From the NCBI GenBank assembly GCA_016648135.1, contig JADDOH010001991.1:62001-126000 (forward strand): a stretch of DNA of 64,000 bases, given 5' to 3'. This DNA is from Agrypnia vestita (taxonomy: Eukaryota; Arthropoda; Insecta; Trichoptera; Phryganeidae). Within the stretch, counting starts at the first letter, position 1. Each line of letters begins with the position of its first letter. Under the pieces are notes generated by a model. The model ran no database searches. It was not told the DNA's origin and saw nothing but the letters and a program-made list of their open reading frames with translations. The position numbers and the translations under genes are program-made. Of this stretch, positions 53,872-63,856 are shown piece after piece.

Positions 53872-54110
53872 ACTAGGATGAGAAAACTCATATATCTATC
53901 CATAAGGCTACGAAATATCTTATCCGTAAACATGTTGAAGGTGGTATACTTTGCGTTTGCCCGGTCCATTTTACAGTATGGTATAGTTGGCTGGGGTGGG
54001 ACCTTTAAGTCTAATATACTATCAGTGGAAATAGTTCAGAGAAAAATTATCAAAGTGATTTTGAGAAAACCTTCAATTTTCTCAAGAAAGGAAACTTTAA
54101 AAAAAAATAA
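53872..54110 (+). pseudogene. Jockey-like LINE fragment
   Basis: VVYFAFARSILQYGIVGWGG-type block (KVVYFAFARSILQYGIVGWG) and VEIVQRKIIKVILRKP, then breaks off. Same block as at 6530. Confidence 0.65.
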
Positions 54111-54152
54111 TATCATGGTTGCTTGGACATTTTCGACTCATAAACAAGGCAG

Positions 54153-54675
54153 TAGCGAAGGGAAAAATCTATATTTCAAAATGAAGACTACAACACACAC
54201 ACATTCACCAGTTTGAAGACTACAAAGTGTACACTACATTTATTGTGTAAACTACATGAAGTGAACTAATTGTAGTACTACAAAATTGTATCTACTATAA
54301 TCACCTACAAGAAGTACTACCTGAAAAGTGTACTTCTACAATAATATTTTCAAATCTGTTTCAGTTTCTGGCCAGTTCATCATTCAGTCCCAAAATTTTC
54401 AAAACCTTGGGGGTTGACTGTTTCGGTTTCCAAAAAGTTCTTCATTTCTAAATTTCTACATCGACCAAAAATATCAACCAAAAATTTCGCATATGAAAAA
54501 TATCACGCTTCAATTTAAAATTTGAAGTGTGTAGTTTGTAGTGTGGACTTTAAAATAAAATTTACTATATGAAGCATGTACTTTAAATAACTTTGGAGTG
54601 TGTGTTGTTTGTAGTGGGAACTACACTTCGAACTTGAATGTAATGTAGTAGTTAGTACATGCGTAACCATCACTA
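54153..54675 (-). mobile_element. Non-autonomous hAT-type element, short copy
   Basis: Reads TAGCGAAGGG at the left and CCATCACTA at the right, the reverse of the 12410 copy. Flanked by CAAGGCAG (54145-54152) and CAAGACAG (54676-54683), an 8-bp target duplication with one change. Interior has the GTAGTACTAC/ACTTCAAA type words but only one poly-C-like unit. Confidence 0.8.
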
Positions 54676-54708
54676 CAAGACAGGAGTATAGTCCTGCGAG
54701 GTTGTTAA

Positions 54709-55512
54709 ATGGGAAGATCCTGAACAACCTGCGTTATGCAGATGATGCGGTACTTCTAACAAGTAACATTGAGGATCTGCAACTTCTGCTGAATCAAGTA
54801 GTGAAGAAAGTTGGGTTAGAACTTAACACAAAATATCTCATAAGCAAAAATAACGCAGTTGACTTGAATGAAAATCTTTACATAGCTGGAACGAAACTAG
54901 AGAAGGTAAAAAGTATTGTATACTTGGGCTGCAACTTAAATGAAAGATGGGATCCTTCGGTTGAAATCAAATGCCGCATAGAGCAAGCTCGTGCAACCTT
55001 TATCCGCATGAAAAAGATGTTCTGCAGTCATGATCTCAACCTAGGATTACGAATTCGAATGGTCAGATGCTACGTGTTTTCAGTATTGTTCTATGGAATG
55101 GAAGCATGGACGCTTACCGAAGAACTGATAAGGCGACTTGAGGCATTCGAGATGTGGATCTACAGAAGAATTCTCAAAATAAGCTGGATGGACAGAGTTA
55201 CGAATGAAGATGTTATGGCTCGGATGAATAAAGAAAAAGAAGTTATTAAAACAATAAAAATCCGAAAACTTCAATATCTAGGACATGTGATGAGACATTC
55301 AAAGGAATACGAGATCTTGCGTCTCATAATGCAGGGAATGATTGCCGGAAGTCGGGGCCCTGGAAGAAGGAGGACTTGATGGCTGAAAAACTTGAGACAG
55401 TGGTTTGGCCAGTCTACTGCGGAGCTGTTCCGGGCCGCAGTAAACAAAGTCCGCATAGCCAACATGATAGCTAACGTCCGGTAAACGGACAGGGCATGAG
55501 AAGAAGAAGAAG
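54709..55512 (+). pseudogene. RTE-like LINE with catalytic YADD motif, 10-bp target duplication
   Basis: A 223-residue open run begins in the palm domain: ILNNLRYADDAVLL carries the YADD box, then LGLELNT-type and IVYLGCNLNERW, FSVLFYGMEAWTLTEELIRR, RILKISWMDRVTNEDV, IRKLQYLGHVMRH and GSRGPGRRRT. TGA at 55377 interrupts; the frame then continues WLKNLRQWF...MIANVR to the stop and a GAAGAAGAAGAAG tail. AGGTTGTTAA stands on both sides (54699-54708 and 55513-55522). 5' truncated at insertion. Confidence 0.85.
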
Positions 55513-55549
55513 AGGTTGTTAATGTTTTCCAAATAACCCTGTCCACGTT

Positions 55550-55995
55550 CGGTGGTGTCAAACGTCCAGCGCTCATTGTGTCGTCTCCAGAGCAGAGAAA
55601 CATCTTCACGCACACCTGTAAAAGAACTGTTTTGCAAATGGCCGTGTCGAGCGCGTTACGACACGCCCACTTAGGGCAATTGTCTCCGGAGACGCGTTGC
55701 CCAAGTCCCGCCATGCCCCCAATACGGTCCGCGAGGCATGGACAATGAGACGCGGAAGATGGCCCGACTGTTGGGACAATTCCTCCGAGTGTGGCGAAAC
55801 TGGGACACTCTGGATAGCGCCGCGCTGGTATTGCGAGACCCCCATTAGCCTGCGGATGCAAGTCGCAGTCTTATTAGAATGCGACCAATAATGCAATAAT
55901 TGGATACGGAATAATTGGCTGGGGGAGCGCCGCTTTTCCGAGAGTTCATCAGAGTGTGGGTATCCCTCTGGGAGACCGACGGCGAGCTGAGAGTG
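55550..55995. other. GC-rich patch, possible promoter or exon
   Basis: CpG-rich against AT-rich flanks, with long open frames on the minus strand (up to 196 residues) that have no known motif and run into LINE sequence, so coding is doubtful. It could be a regulatory or first-exon region. Confidence 0.25.
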
Positions 55996-56439
55996 TCATC
56001 TCTATGACGATTTTTTATATTTTTACTTAATAACTTCAAAATGGATGTTTTAGTAATAGACCGAGATCAGCTGGCAATATTTTGATCCCTAAATCTAATA
56101 CTAGCATAGCCAAGGAGTATCATACCTTCCCAATGAAATGAATACGGAAAAAAATTATAGAAATTTCAAAACTAAATTAAAAAATCTTCTGCAAAAATCA
56201 ATTACAATAGCGCAATGAAAAAAAATCTTATCAAAAACAAACAATATATACTTTAAAATTTTATTACAATACCGTCTTAATTTTTAATTTTTAAAACTTA
56301 ATCTAAAGTTTTCTTGTCTATATCTTACTTATTTAATCTAGTGTCTTACATTATATCTTTTTTCACTATTCGAATAAAATGCTATTAATAATCACATTAA
56401 CTATATATATATGACAATGCCCCCCCCTCACTTTTCCTT
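55996..56439. other. AT-rich stretch, unassigned
   Basis: Perhaps a LINE 3' end around 56100-56240 (frames like KTKLKNLLQKS), not certain. Confidence 0.25.
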
Positions 56440-56885
56440 CCTTCCTGGGTTTCAATCCGTGGGATTGGTTTGCAGCAAAGCACATCTCCTTCTCCATTCC
56501 GCTCGGTCTCCGGCGATCCTCTTCAGCTCTGTGTAGGAGGCACAATTCATATCTTGGCACACTCGCTCAAGATATTCACGGCGAGGGCGCCCTCTGGCAA
56601 TCTTTCCCTCTACCATTCCCTCAAGTGGAGTTTTGAGCAGATTTTCATGGCGTAAAATGTGCCCCATCCATTTTGGACGCCTTTTCGAGGTGGTATTCAT
56701 CATGTGCCTGGTTTCATCGATCCTGCTGAGAGCCTCTTCATTCGTAATGTGGTCTCTCCAGGAAATTCCTGGGGCACGTCTGTAGGTCCACATCTCGAAG
56801 GCTTCTAATCGTTTTTTTTCTCTGTCGCCAACGCACCGCGTCTCACATCCATACAGCAAAATACTCCACACGTAAGTTTTTAATA
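56440..56885 (-). pseudogene. RTE-like LINE C-terminal region
   Basis: A 139-residue frame (56871-56452): MWSILLYGCETRCV, LEAFEMWTYRRAPGISWRDH, KRRPKWMGHILRHENLLKTP, GRPRREYLERVCQDMNC and RAEWRRRCALLQ. Continuous to the natural stop, so a fairly recent insertion; the reverse-transcriptase core is missing. Confidence 0.75.
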
Positions 56886-56954
56886 ATTGTTTTCAACACG
56901 AGAATTAGATTCTCTATGTGGTAAGCGTTAATATTCTCAATCTGTTTTTCAAAT

Positions 56955-57400
56955 ATGTGATATATGTAATCTCTCCTCTACCTAGAATGCTAAATCAGTA
57001 CAACGAGGTAACGTCATGTAACCCCAACATCGACATATCTCACATGACACAACCTCAGTTTAAGAGAGAAATTATATCGCTCCTGACCGAAAATAGTTTG
57101 AGCGTGTAAGACGGACTCTTCGGAAATCAACCTAAACGAAAATTTTATAGCCACAAAGCGCGGGTACACATTTTCAGACTTAGTTGACCTGGGAGCCTAC
57201 ATGCCTATTATGTTGTGCGGAGAATGTGAACTTCGTTCATCTTGTAATCACTCACTGTAGTATGCTTATATTGTATAATGTATTAATGTTTTATTTCAAT
57301 GTACCATTGTAAACTGTAACTGTACTAACACCTCGACATTGGCTCTCCTGACATTGTCCTCGTGTCAAAATAACACTTCTGCTCGTTCGCGCTGTAACAT
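56955..57400 (+). pseudogene. Jockey/CR1-type LINE C terminus and UTR
   Basis: Frame 56918-57109 holds PLPRMLNQYNEVTSCNPNID and FKREIISLL, a usual end of such ORFs. The following ~290 bases, with TTGTAAACTGTAACTGTAC, are probably UTR. Confidence 0.5.
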
Positions 57401-57419
57401 CTAATTAATTGCCTCTAGA

Positions 57420-57735
57420 ATAGCATTGAGAATGCGCCATTATTGCGAGCGCGAAACGAAAGGAAAATAATAATTCGAAAGTGACGCGGCGGCAGAGGGG
57501 GACGGCGTCATACCGCTCGTCCCTTCTCTCTGTCTTCGTGACGCTGGTGCCGGAGAGGGACGGCGCTAGCCGGGCGCGCGGCCGTCTCGCTCCCTCTCCC
57601 GAAGGTTTTACGATCCATTTCTCTTCGAAGGGACGACGCATCATTTCACTGGTGATCTTGGAGAGTTCAATACACCCTCGCTCATTTGTTTGTTTTCAAA
57701 CATGGGGAGAGCCTTTTCTGCGGCTTCGGTAAAAT
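57420..57735 (+). promoter_or_regulatory. GC-rich region, candidate promoter and first exon
   Basis: A CpG-rich block (GGGCGCGCGGCCGTCTCGCT) followed by AAACATGG (ATG near 57700, good insect start context), a nine-codon frame MGRAFSAAS and a possible donor TCG|GTAAAA. No downstream exon found. Speculative. Confidence 0.25.
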
Positions 57736-57844
57736 GCCATAAAAACTGCGATAAAAAAAATTATAACAGTCTTGCAATTAATTGTTCGAAGAATATTTTT
57801 GTCTTCTGAATGAAGGCTTGAACTTTGTGGTGACTTTCAATATA

Positions 57845-58367
57845 CAGGATTATTTGTAAAACATTAATAACCTCGCAGGACTATATTCCTGCCTTGATTA
57901 TGTGTCGAAAATGTTCAAGCTATTATAACCTAATATCAACAGTTACTGAGATATGCGACATCAAAGTTGGCTTTTTTTTCAATATTTCTGACTATTTTTT
58001 TGTAAACGTTGCACTAACATTATAACTTACGAAAAATTCATTCGTTTCAATAAAACTTAAATAAAATGATAAAAACCCTGAAAAAATTCCATTTGGAATG
58101 TTTTCCAATTGGAATTTGAAAGTTTTTATTTTTTTATTTGACTTGTATTAAAGAAAATGAATTTTTCGTAATCGATATGCGTTAATGTAATGATAGTCCA
58201 ACGATTTACAAAAAATACGTCAGAAATATTGAAAAAAAATGCAAACTTTGATGTCGCATATCTCCTTAACTATTGATATTAGGTCATAATAGCTTGAACA
58301 TTTTCGACTCATAATCAGGGCAGGAATATAGTTCGGCGAGGTTATTAATGTTTTACAAATAACCCTG
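57845..58367. mobile_element. Palindromic MITE-like element, family F, complete copy
   Basis: CAGGATTATTTGTAAAACAT at the left, CAAATAACCCTG at the right, TATA on both sides (57841-57844, 58368-58371), 523 bp, arms paired almost to the centre. Confidence 0.8.
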
Positions 58368-58652
58368 TATATAGAAAAAGAAACCCGTGTTTCCCTACCC
58401 GCCAAGTTTTTTCCACAACCAGCCACAACCACCCACCGGTGGTTATGGTGGTGGACAGACCTTGGTGTCACATCGAGAATATCCGAGTTTGGTGGGGGTG
58501 GCTGTGCGTGGGTGACGAAAATGTGCTTTCAAGCACATTGTTTTGCTATGGGAAGGCCGCAAATGCTTCAGATTGTTTCAAAGTAGACGCGCCGACTGTG
58601 TCGGTGAGTCTAGAAGGTTCCGGAAAACCTGCTCTAGAAAGTTCTGGAAGGA

Positions 58653-58690
58653 GAAGGTTCTATAAAATTCCCGAAAGTTCTATAAGGTTC
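58653..58690 (+). promoter_or_regulatory. Heat-shock-element array, 6 of 8 blocks
   Basis: GAA, TTC, TAA, TTC, GAA, TTC, TAA, TTC every five bases; counterpart of 35849-35886. Confidence 0.65.
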
Positions 58691-58769
58691 TAAGCCGAGT
58701 GGCGGAATGTGTCGGTGTGTCTGGAAGATTCCTGTATAATCAATAAATTTCTTGAAAGTTCTGGAAGGA

Positions 58770-58797
58770 GAATGTTCTAGAAGGTTCGCGAAAGTTC
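58770..58797 (+). promoter_or_regulatory. Heat-shock-element array, 6 of 6 blocks
   Basis: Same perfect GAA/TTC run as 35963-35990. Confidence 0.8.
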
Positions 58798-58815
58798 TAT
58801 GACGGTCCAAACCAA

Positions 58816-59775
58816 ATCCAGTGTACTAAAATAAAACACAAATCACTTTGTTTTCACCACTTTATTAGATTATTCAATCTACATGTTTCGAGAAAAATGT
58901 TCTCTTCTTTTTTTTTTTCTTTTTTTTATTTATTTATTTTAAATTACCTCTTGCATAACTGTAATTACATTTTAAACGCAAGGATTTAATTATAATAAAT
59001 GTACATTTCTTTACGTAATTGTATTTAATTTATGATATATTATATAATAAGCTACTATATTAAACTAATTTTGCTTTTGCTATCCACTTCACAATTCACT
59101 GCAGTATTTCTTTAATGTCTTTTTTATATTTTTTTGTCCCGTTGCATTTTTTACTTTATCCGGTAGCTTGTTGAATAATTTTGGAATTACGCCCTCTTTG
59201 GTTCTGTCTCCGTAACAATTATATATATTTTTTTTATTTCTAGTTTTTTATTCGTTGTTTGTCTTGTCGTATATTCATGATGTATTGGTGTTTTGAAACT
59301 GTCCTTCTCGTATTCTTCCAGTGTTATTTTATAGTAGAGTTGTTTTTGGATCGGTAAGATTTTACACATTTTGAATAGGTTTGGTCCTTACATGCTTCTT
59401 TTTGTTTTTTATTTGCTATAGTTTTAATAATTCTTAATTGTAGTTGTATTACTTTTGCTAAGTATGATGGATATGTCAATCCGTGGGTGTTTATCTTCTT
59501 TATAATCTTCAGGATTGTATGTGTACTAAAATTGAAAGAGTTAAACCACGCAAGTGTGTTACGGTTAAGGGGATAGTGAGGGGAGGGGATGTTAATTAGA
59601 GAATGTCCTCTGTAGGGGATGGAATCTTAAGTGGAAAAGTATTCAACAGTGGGTTGTGCATAAATTTTGTCTGGCTATTTATTATATTTGAATTAATATT
59701 AACATCTTTCCTAATTTCAAGTTATTTATTTGTGGGATCTTATAACTTATATGTAAAAAAATACATTTGAAACCA
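58816..59775 (-). mobile_element. PLE-D 3' end split by a LINE inside its hammerhead
   Basis: 58826-58906 has the PLE-D end and GAAAC plus stem II of the hammerhead; 59506-59775 has the rest (CAGGATTGTATGTGTACTAA and the nuclease C-terminal coding remnant). The break is within the CTGATGA box. TCTTC on both sides of the LINE may be the target duplication. Confidence 0.7.
58906..59505 (-). pseudogene. Jockey-like LINE 3' end inserted in PLE-D
   Basis: Begins on the plus strand with poly-T (its A tail). Minus-strand frames read KMCKILPIQKQLYYKITLEE, RQTTNKKLEIKKI and then IPKLFNKLPDKVKN-type end blocks, after a frameshift near 59190. Confidence 0.6.
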
Positions 59776-60364
59776 GTTTTGCAATTTTTTTTCGTGGCAC
59801 ACGTGTCATGCCGCAAGGATGTGTCGTATACCGATATATAGCCAATAGTGTCACAAGAGTCTAAAGCAATAAGAACTGTAAGTAATAGATTTTTGCATAA
59901 TCTGTAAGTTATCTTCTTTTGTCGTGAGGGTAACGTTACGACGAGAAACGGCGTATGTATAGCGAGACGTGTAGCGAAAATGCGAGACCACGAAACGCGC
60001 CTACTCAATTTCAAGTGAAAAATCACGGGATATTGAAATTGCGAGATTTATTTATTGATTTATTTATTTATTTGTTTTTAAATTGACTGTTTTGCTTAAA
60101 CTTAAAACTGACTTTTATAAAATAATAATTTAAAAATTTCAACACCGTGTAGTTTCGATCTACGCTTGTTGCTGATTGCGTGCCACACTCTAATCATCAA
60201 AAGTTGTAATTCCAGCATATTACGAATTTACGGACCGACAGATGGACAGATAGACAGACGGACAACGTTATTATTATATTTAGAAAGGTACTCTCATTTT
60301 TACTTTGTTTCCAAAACTTTTTTGAAATCAAGATGACTTTCAGGCATCGAATGATCAGATACCA
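59776..60364. other. AT-rich stretch, unassigned
   Basis: Holds a (TTTA)n run near 60050-60075 and a GACA/GACG run near 60240; no coding motif. Confidence 0.3.
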
Positions 60365-60409
60365 CAGATATTGGAGGATGGCCCTGTTAAAAGCCTCAAC
60401 AACAAAACA
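60365..60409 (+). mobile_element. Tiny sense fragment of the RTE-like LINE
   Basis: GGAGGATGGCCCTGTTAAAA matches the internal part of the element (61354-61373 in the sense copy) and abuts the antisense copy. Confidence 0.5.
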
Positions 60410-61060
60410 TGTAAACTAACTAACTAACTAACTAACCATCACGCTGTTTCCCTGCAGGGGTAGGCAGAGAGGATTTAACGCCACACTCTTCTATCCTGGC
60501 ACACCACTCTTGCTTCGGCCACATTCGTACATCTTCTCATACACGTTCTACGGTTGTTGCGGCTTTTATTTAACAGGGCCATCCTCAAATACTTGTAGTA
60601 CCTGATCGTGCCAGGTCTTTCGCGGACGCCCTCTGTTCCTGTTGCCTTCAACATTCGCCTCATATATTTTCTTAACCATCCTTTCCTCGTTCATACGTTC
60701 CACATGACCGAACCATCTCAGCACTCCTTTCTTTATTCTATCTACCACACTACAGCCAGCATTGCATTCACTTCTAATTTGTTCATTCGTCACTCTATCG
60801 ACCAAAGATTTTCCACACAAGCGTCTTAGTGACCGCATTTAGTCTACTTTCATTCCTCTTTTGCCAATTCCAGGCTTCACTTCCATACATAAGGGTTGGC
60901 ACTAGAACGCCATTATGTACCGCTAGTCTTGCTTCTTTTGACAGATTCTTATTGGCCATAATTGTATTTAGTGCACCATTAACTTTGTTTCCCGCAGTTA
61001 CTCTCCTTTCGATATCATTCTCAGCCTTGCCGTCTCAAAACATGTATGAGAAGATATATT
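60410..61060 (-). pseudogene. RTE-like LINE with (TTAG)n tail, antisense copy of an inverted pair
   Basis: Same family as 5580-6175: SLVDRVTNEQIRSECNAGCS, VLRWFGHVERMNEERM, RGRPRKTWHDQVLQVFEDGP. A ~30-base deletion near 60838 and a short insertion near 60568 shift the frame. Extends upstream to NDIERRVTAG at about 61010. Confidence 0.8.
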
Positions 61061-61074
61061 GTGTATCCAAAGTA

Positions 61075-61505
61075 CCTAAAGTGAAGAAGCCTGTAATTGG
61101 CAAAAAAGGAATGAAAGTAGACTGAATGCGGTTGTGTTTAAAATCTCCGGTCGATGGAGTGAGAAATGAACAAATTCGAAGTGAACATAATAAAGAATAA
61201 AGAAAGGAGTGCTGAGATGGTTTGGTCATGTGGAACGTAAGAGCGAGGAAAGGATTGTTAAGGAAATATATAGGGCAAGTGTTAAAGGTCACAGGAATAG
61301 AGGGCGCCCGCGAAAGACCTGGCACGATCAGACGCTACAAGTTACAAGTATAGGAGGATGGCTCTGTTAAAAGCCTCAACAACCGTAGAGCATGCATGAG
61401 AATATGTGCGAATGTAGCCGAAGCAAAATTAGTGTGCCAAGATAGAGGAATATGGCATTCTATCGTCTCTGCCTACCGCTGCGGAAACGGCGTGATGGTT
61501 GCATT
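61075..61505 (+). pseudogene. RTE-like LINE, sense copy of the inverted pair
   Basis: Runs from AAAAAAGGAATGAAAGTAGA through GGTTTGGTCATGTGGAACGT and AGGGCGCCCGCGAAAGACCT to ACGGCGTGATGGTTG, the mirror of the 60410 copy, about 15 bases apart from it. Confidence 0.75.
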
Positions 61506-61571
61506 TCGTAGTATTTTTAATTTAAACAATTCTAACACAATGTAAACCAGCCGTGTCGTGTACCAATAAAT

Positions 61572-61870
61572 TTACGTTAGTTCATGTGGTTGTGTTTTCT
61601 TCTTCTTCTTCTTCCTTAGCTCTTTTTCCCCCCACTGCTGGATGTAGGCCTCTTCCATTTTATTCCACTCATCTCTGTTTCTCCCGCTTTGCATCCAGGG
61701 TCTTCCTGCTTGCTGGACTATGTCGTCAGACCACATTTTGGGAGGTCCTCCCACGCTTCTACTTTTCGTCCAGGACCTCCACTGTGGGATTCTGGGTGCC
61801 CATCTAGTATCCTCCTGTCGAGCCATATGTCCAGCCCACTGCCATTTTAGTTTCGCGTTTCGCGGTGGTG
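61572..61870 (-). pseudogene. RTE-like LINE C terminus with GAAGAAG tail
   Basis: Minus frame 61826-61572: MARQEDTRWAPRIPQWRSWT, SVGGPPKMWSDDIVQQAG and NRDEWNKMEEAYIQQWGEKE, then GAAGAAGAAGAAG. Related to 49818-50570. Confidence 0.75.
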
Positions 61871-62131
61871 TCTACGGGTTATGCATTAAAAATCATATTT
61901 CTTCTTCTCCCTGCCCCTCTATCCCGGTTCATCCAGGGTCGGGCTTCCTTGTATGCAGGCGCCAGGATCTCCTGTCCTGGGTTGTCACAGTGGGAACATC
62001 TTGCAGAATGACTGACCAGAATGTCAAAACATAACCTAACATTAAGAATGTCCTTAGGTTTTCACAGTCACTCAGAATCTTCTGGTTGGGTATTTTGGGG
62101 TATTATGCCGTGTTATTCCGACTTTCTGGCC

Positions 62132-62166
62132 GACGTTTCGGATCCAATTACAGGGTCCATCATCAG
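62132..62166 (-). ncRNA. Hammerhead motif of PLE-B, left arm
   Basis: Minus strand CTGATGA, stem II GGACCC.. with bulge, GAAAC, GTC; helix I GCC/GGC, helix III ACGT. Confidence 0.7.
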
Positions 62167-62289
62167 GGCTGATGTGTTGTTGTGAGTGTTGTTTTGTGGT
62201 TAAGTATTGGCTGGCAATACCTGCTTTCAACACGGTATTGCATGCCAATACTTAACCACAACAGCAACACTCACAATAACACATCAGCC

Positions 62290-62324
62290 ATGATGATGGA
62301 CCCTGCAATTGGATCCGAAACGTC
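62290..62324 (+). ncRNA. Hammerhead motif of PLE-B, right arm, first core base changed
   Basis: ATGATGA instead of CTGATGA; stem II and GAAACGTC kept. Loss of the conserved C should inactivate it. Confidence 0.6.
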
Positions 62325-62394
62325 GGCCAGGAAGGTCGGAATAACACGGCCTAATAGCCCAGAAGACCCAATCCAGAAGATAACCTAACATGAT

Positions 62395-62808
62395 TAAATT
62401 TAAATTACACTATTTATTTCTCCACTATCGGTAAGAACCATAGGTAAAAACTCGCTCTATTATTTTGCTCGGTATCTATTGCTTCGCAATTCACAACTGG
62501 GCATACCTGGCCGTCGTCCGCGACTCAATTCGCACTAAACAAACTATCAAAACAGAACTCCTCGCCGTGGCGTAGTCCCGCTATTTATACCCAAACGCTG
62601 ATTTTTCGAACCTCCTAGATCATTCTAGTTTTTAGGAGAAGGTTCCCGTGGCTTCTAGGCCATTCCAGGCGTTTTCAGACGCTCCCTGAATGCTGTGGAT
62701 AACCCTAGATTACTGTAGACCATTTTCGATCCTTATATGGTGTTGTTCCAAGTGACGTCATACCAGGGGTTTGGACATTGCGTAAATTATTTTTAGCATC
62801 TCGTTACA
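62395..62808 (-). mobile_element. LTR-like element, antisense
   Basis: Minus strand starts TGTAACGAGATG (62808) and has GGTATAAATAGCGGG (TATA box, about 62590-62577) preceded by many TTC/GAA words. The other end is not certain. TGTAACGAG is also the start of the LTR at 38784. Confidence 0.45.
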
Positions 62809-63029
62809 AAACTTAAATTGCAGTATAAATGTGACTGAAAAATACGCCGGGAGGGACATTCTTCGGCCGCGGCCCAAAACCTTTCCTAAAAAAATGGTTG
62901 TTCATATCTGCAATTTTTTATACTATGGGAAATTTACTATTTTTTTAAGTACTTTATATGTACAATAGCTGTCAAAATTTGATTATTACTGATGCAAATA
63001 TAACCGATCACACAATACAAGCTTCAATC
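62809..63029. other. Unassigned, AT-rich
   Basis: No recognised feature. Confidence 0.3.
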
Positions 63030-63260
63030 ATTTTACACCGCAGAAAGAAAAACACAACGCGCGAGCGAGACGCGGACAGTTGTCCCTGTCTCTATCGCGC
63101 CCGCGAAAATAGCGAAAAAATAATACAGAATCATATTCAAACATCTCGTTCTATTTTTCCGCCGAGAGCGAGGGAGCGAGAGGGAAACGCGGCTGGATAG
63201 CGGCGTCCCCCTCGCACCCGCGACTTTCTTTCCGTTACGAAACATCGGCCGTGACATTAG
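63030..63260. other. GC-rich patch, candidate promoter
   Basis: GCGCGAGCGAGACGCGGACA and GAGAGCGAGGGAGCGAGAGG style sequence, as near many insect promoters; no splice-supported exon. Confidence 0.25.
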
Positions 63261-63424
63261 CGCTGTTTTCACATTTCAAAACGGCTTGGCTTAACGGGTG
63301 GGCAAAAAAAAACTGCTCGTTTTTTTATTAAATTAAATAATTCGTCATAAGTGACGATACTCTGCAAAATTAACAGAATGTTAGTAAACTTAGTAAAAAC
63401 CACTACCAGATTTACCGTCTACCG

Positions 63425-63453
63425 ATTTCGAGACGTACCCGTCTCTTCGTCAG
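63425..63453 (-). ncRNA. Hammerhead motif of PLE-I, left
   Basis: Minus strand CTGACGA, stem II GAGACG-GGTA-CGTCTC, GAAA then TCGGTA (C changed to T in helix III). Confidence 0.65.
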
Positions 63454-63827
63454 GACCAACACTACACTACTATATTCACAACACTATACACCCCAACCAT
63501 AGTATTGTTAAACTATCACCACTATTTATCATATGCGTGCTAATCTTGTCAGAGACAAGCATGCACTGATTATAGTCTACTGAACAATTCAGGAATCTAA
63601 CGAGAGAGAGTGAGACGGGGCGGGGTCTAAAGTTGGTGTTACCACATCTTTTGTGAACGTTAAATTAAATAAAGGGCTATATGGAAGGGCTATATAAACA
63701 AAGGGCTATATAGGCTATAATCAGTGCATGCTTGTCTCTGACAAGATTAACACGCATGTGATCAATAGTGGTGATAGTTTATGGATGGGGTGTATAGTGT
63801 TGTGAATATAGTAGTGTAGTGTTGGTC

Positions 63828-63856
63828 CTGACGAAGAGACGGGTACGTCTCGAAAC
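63828..63856 (+). ncRNA. Hammerhead motif of PLE-I, right
   Basis: CTGACGA, GAGACG-GGTA-CGTCTC, GAAAC, then CGGA; helix III reads ACCGGA, one change from ACCGGT. Helix I still pairs. Confidence 0.7.

Larger units (their letters stand above)
54112..55541. mobile_element. Family F fragment split by a hAT-type and an RTE-like insertion
   Basis: Three pieces (54112-54152, 54676-54708, 55513-55541) read in order as TTTTCGACTCAT...CAAGGCAG, GAGTATAGTCCTGCGAGG, and GTTAATGTTTTCCAAATAAC, matching 37630-37695 without gaps. The two gaps are the elements at 54153 and 54709. Confidence 0.85.
58377..58812 (+). mobile_element. Helitron-like element with heat-shock-element arrays, copy 2
   Basis: Matches 35609-36010 from AAGAAACCCGTGTTTCCC to TATGACGGTCCAAAC, with an added GTGGACAGACCTTGG segment. 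The 3' hairpin and CTAG are missing; it is cut off by PLE-D sequence. It abuts a family F element. Confidence 0.65.
62040..62395. mobile_element. Inverted pair of PLE-B termini
   Basis: Minus arm 62045-62215 and plus arm 62225-62395 mirror each other (AAGTATTGGCTGGCAATACC at the join) and match 665-845. Each has the hammerhead and AACCTAACAT at its outer end. Confidence 0.75.

Noticed and set aside
55271..55861. 196-residue minus-strand frame as a gene
   Set aside because: Its end is antisense to the RTE-like LINE and the rest has no motif; length is explained by GC-rich sequence with few stops.
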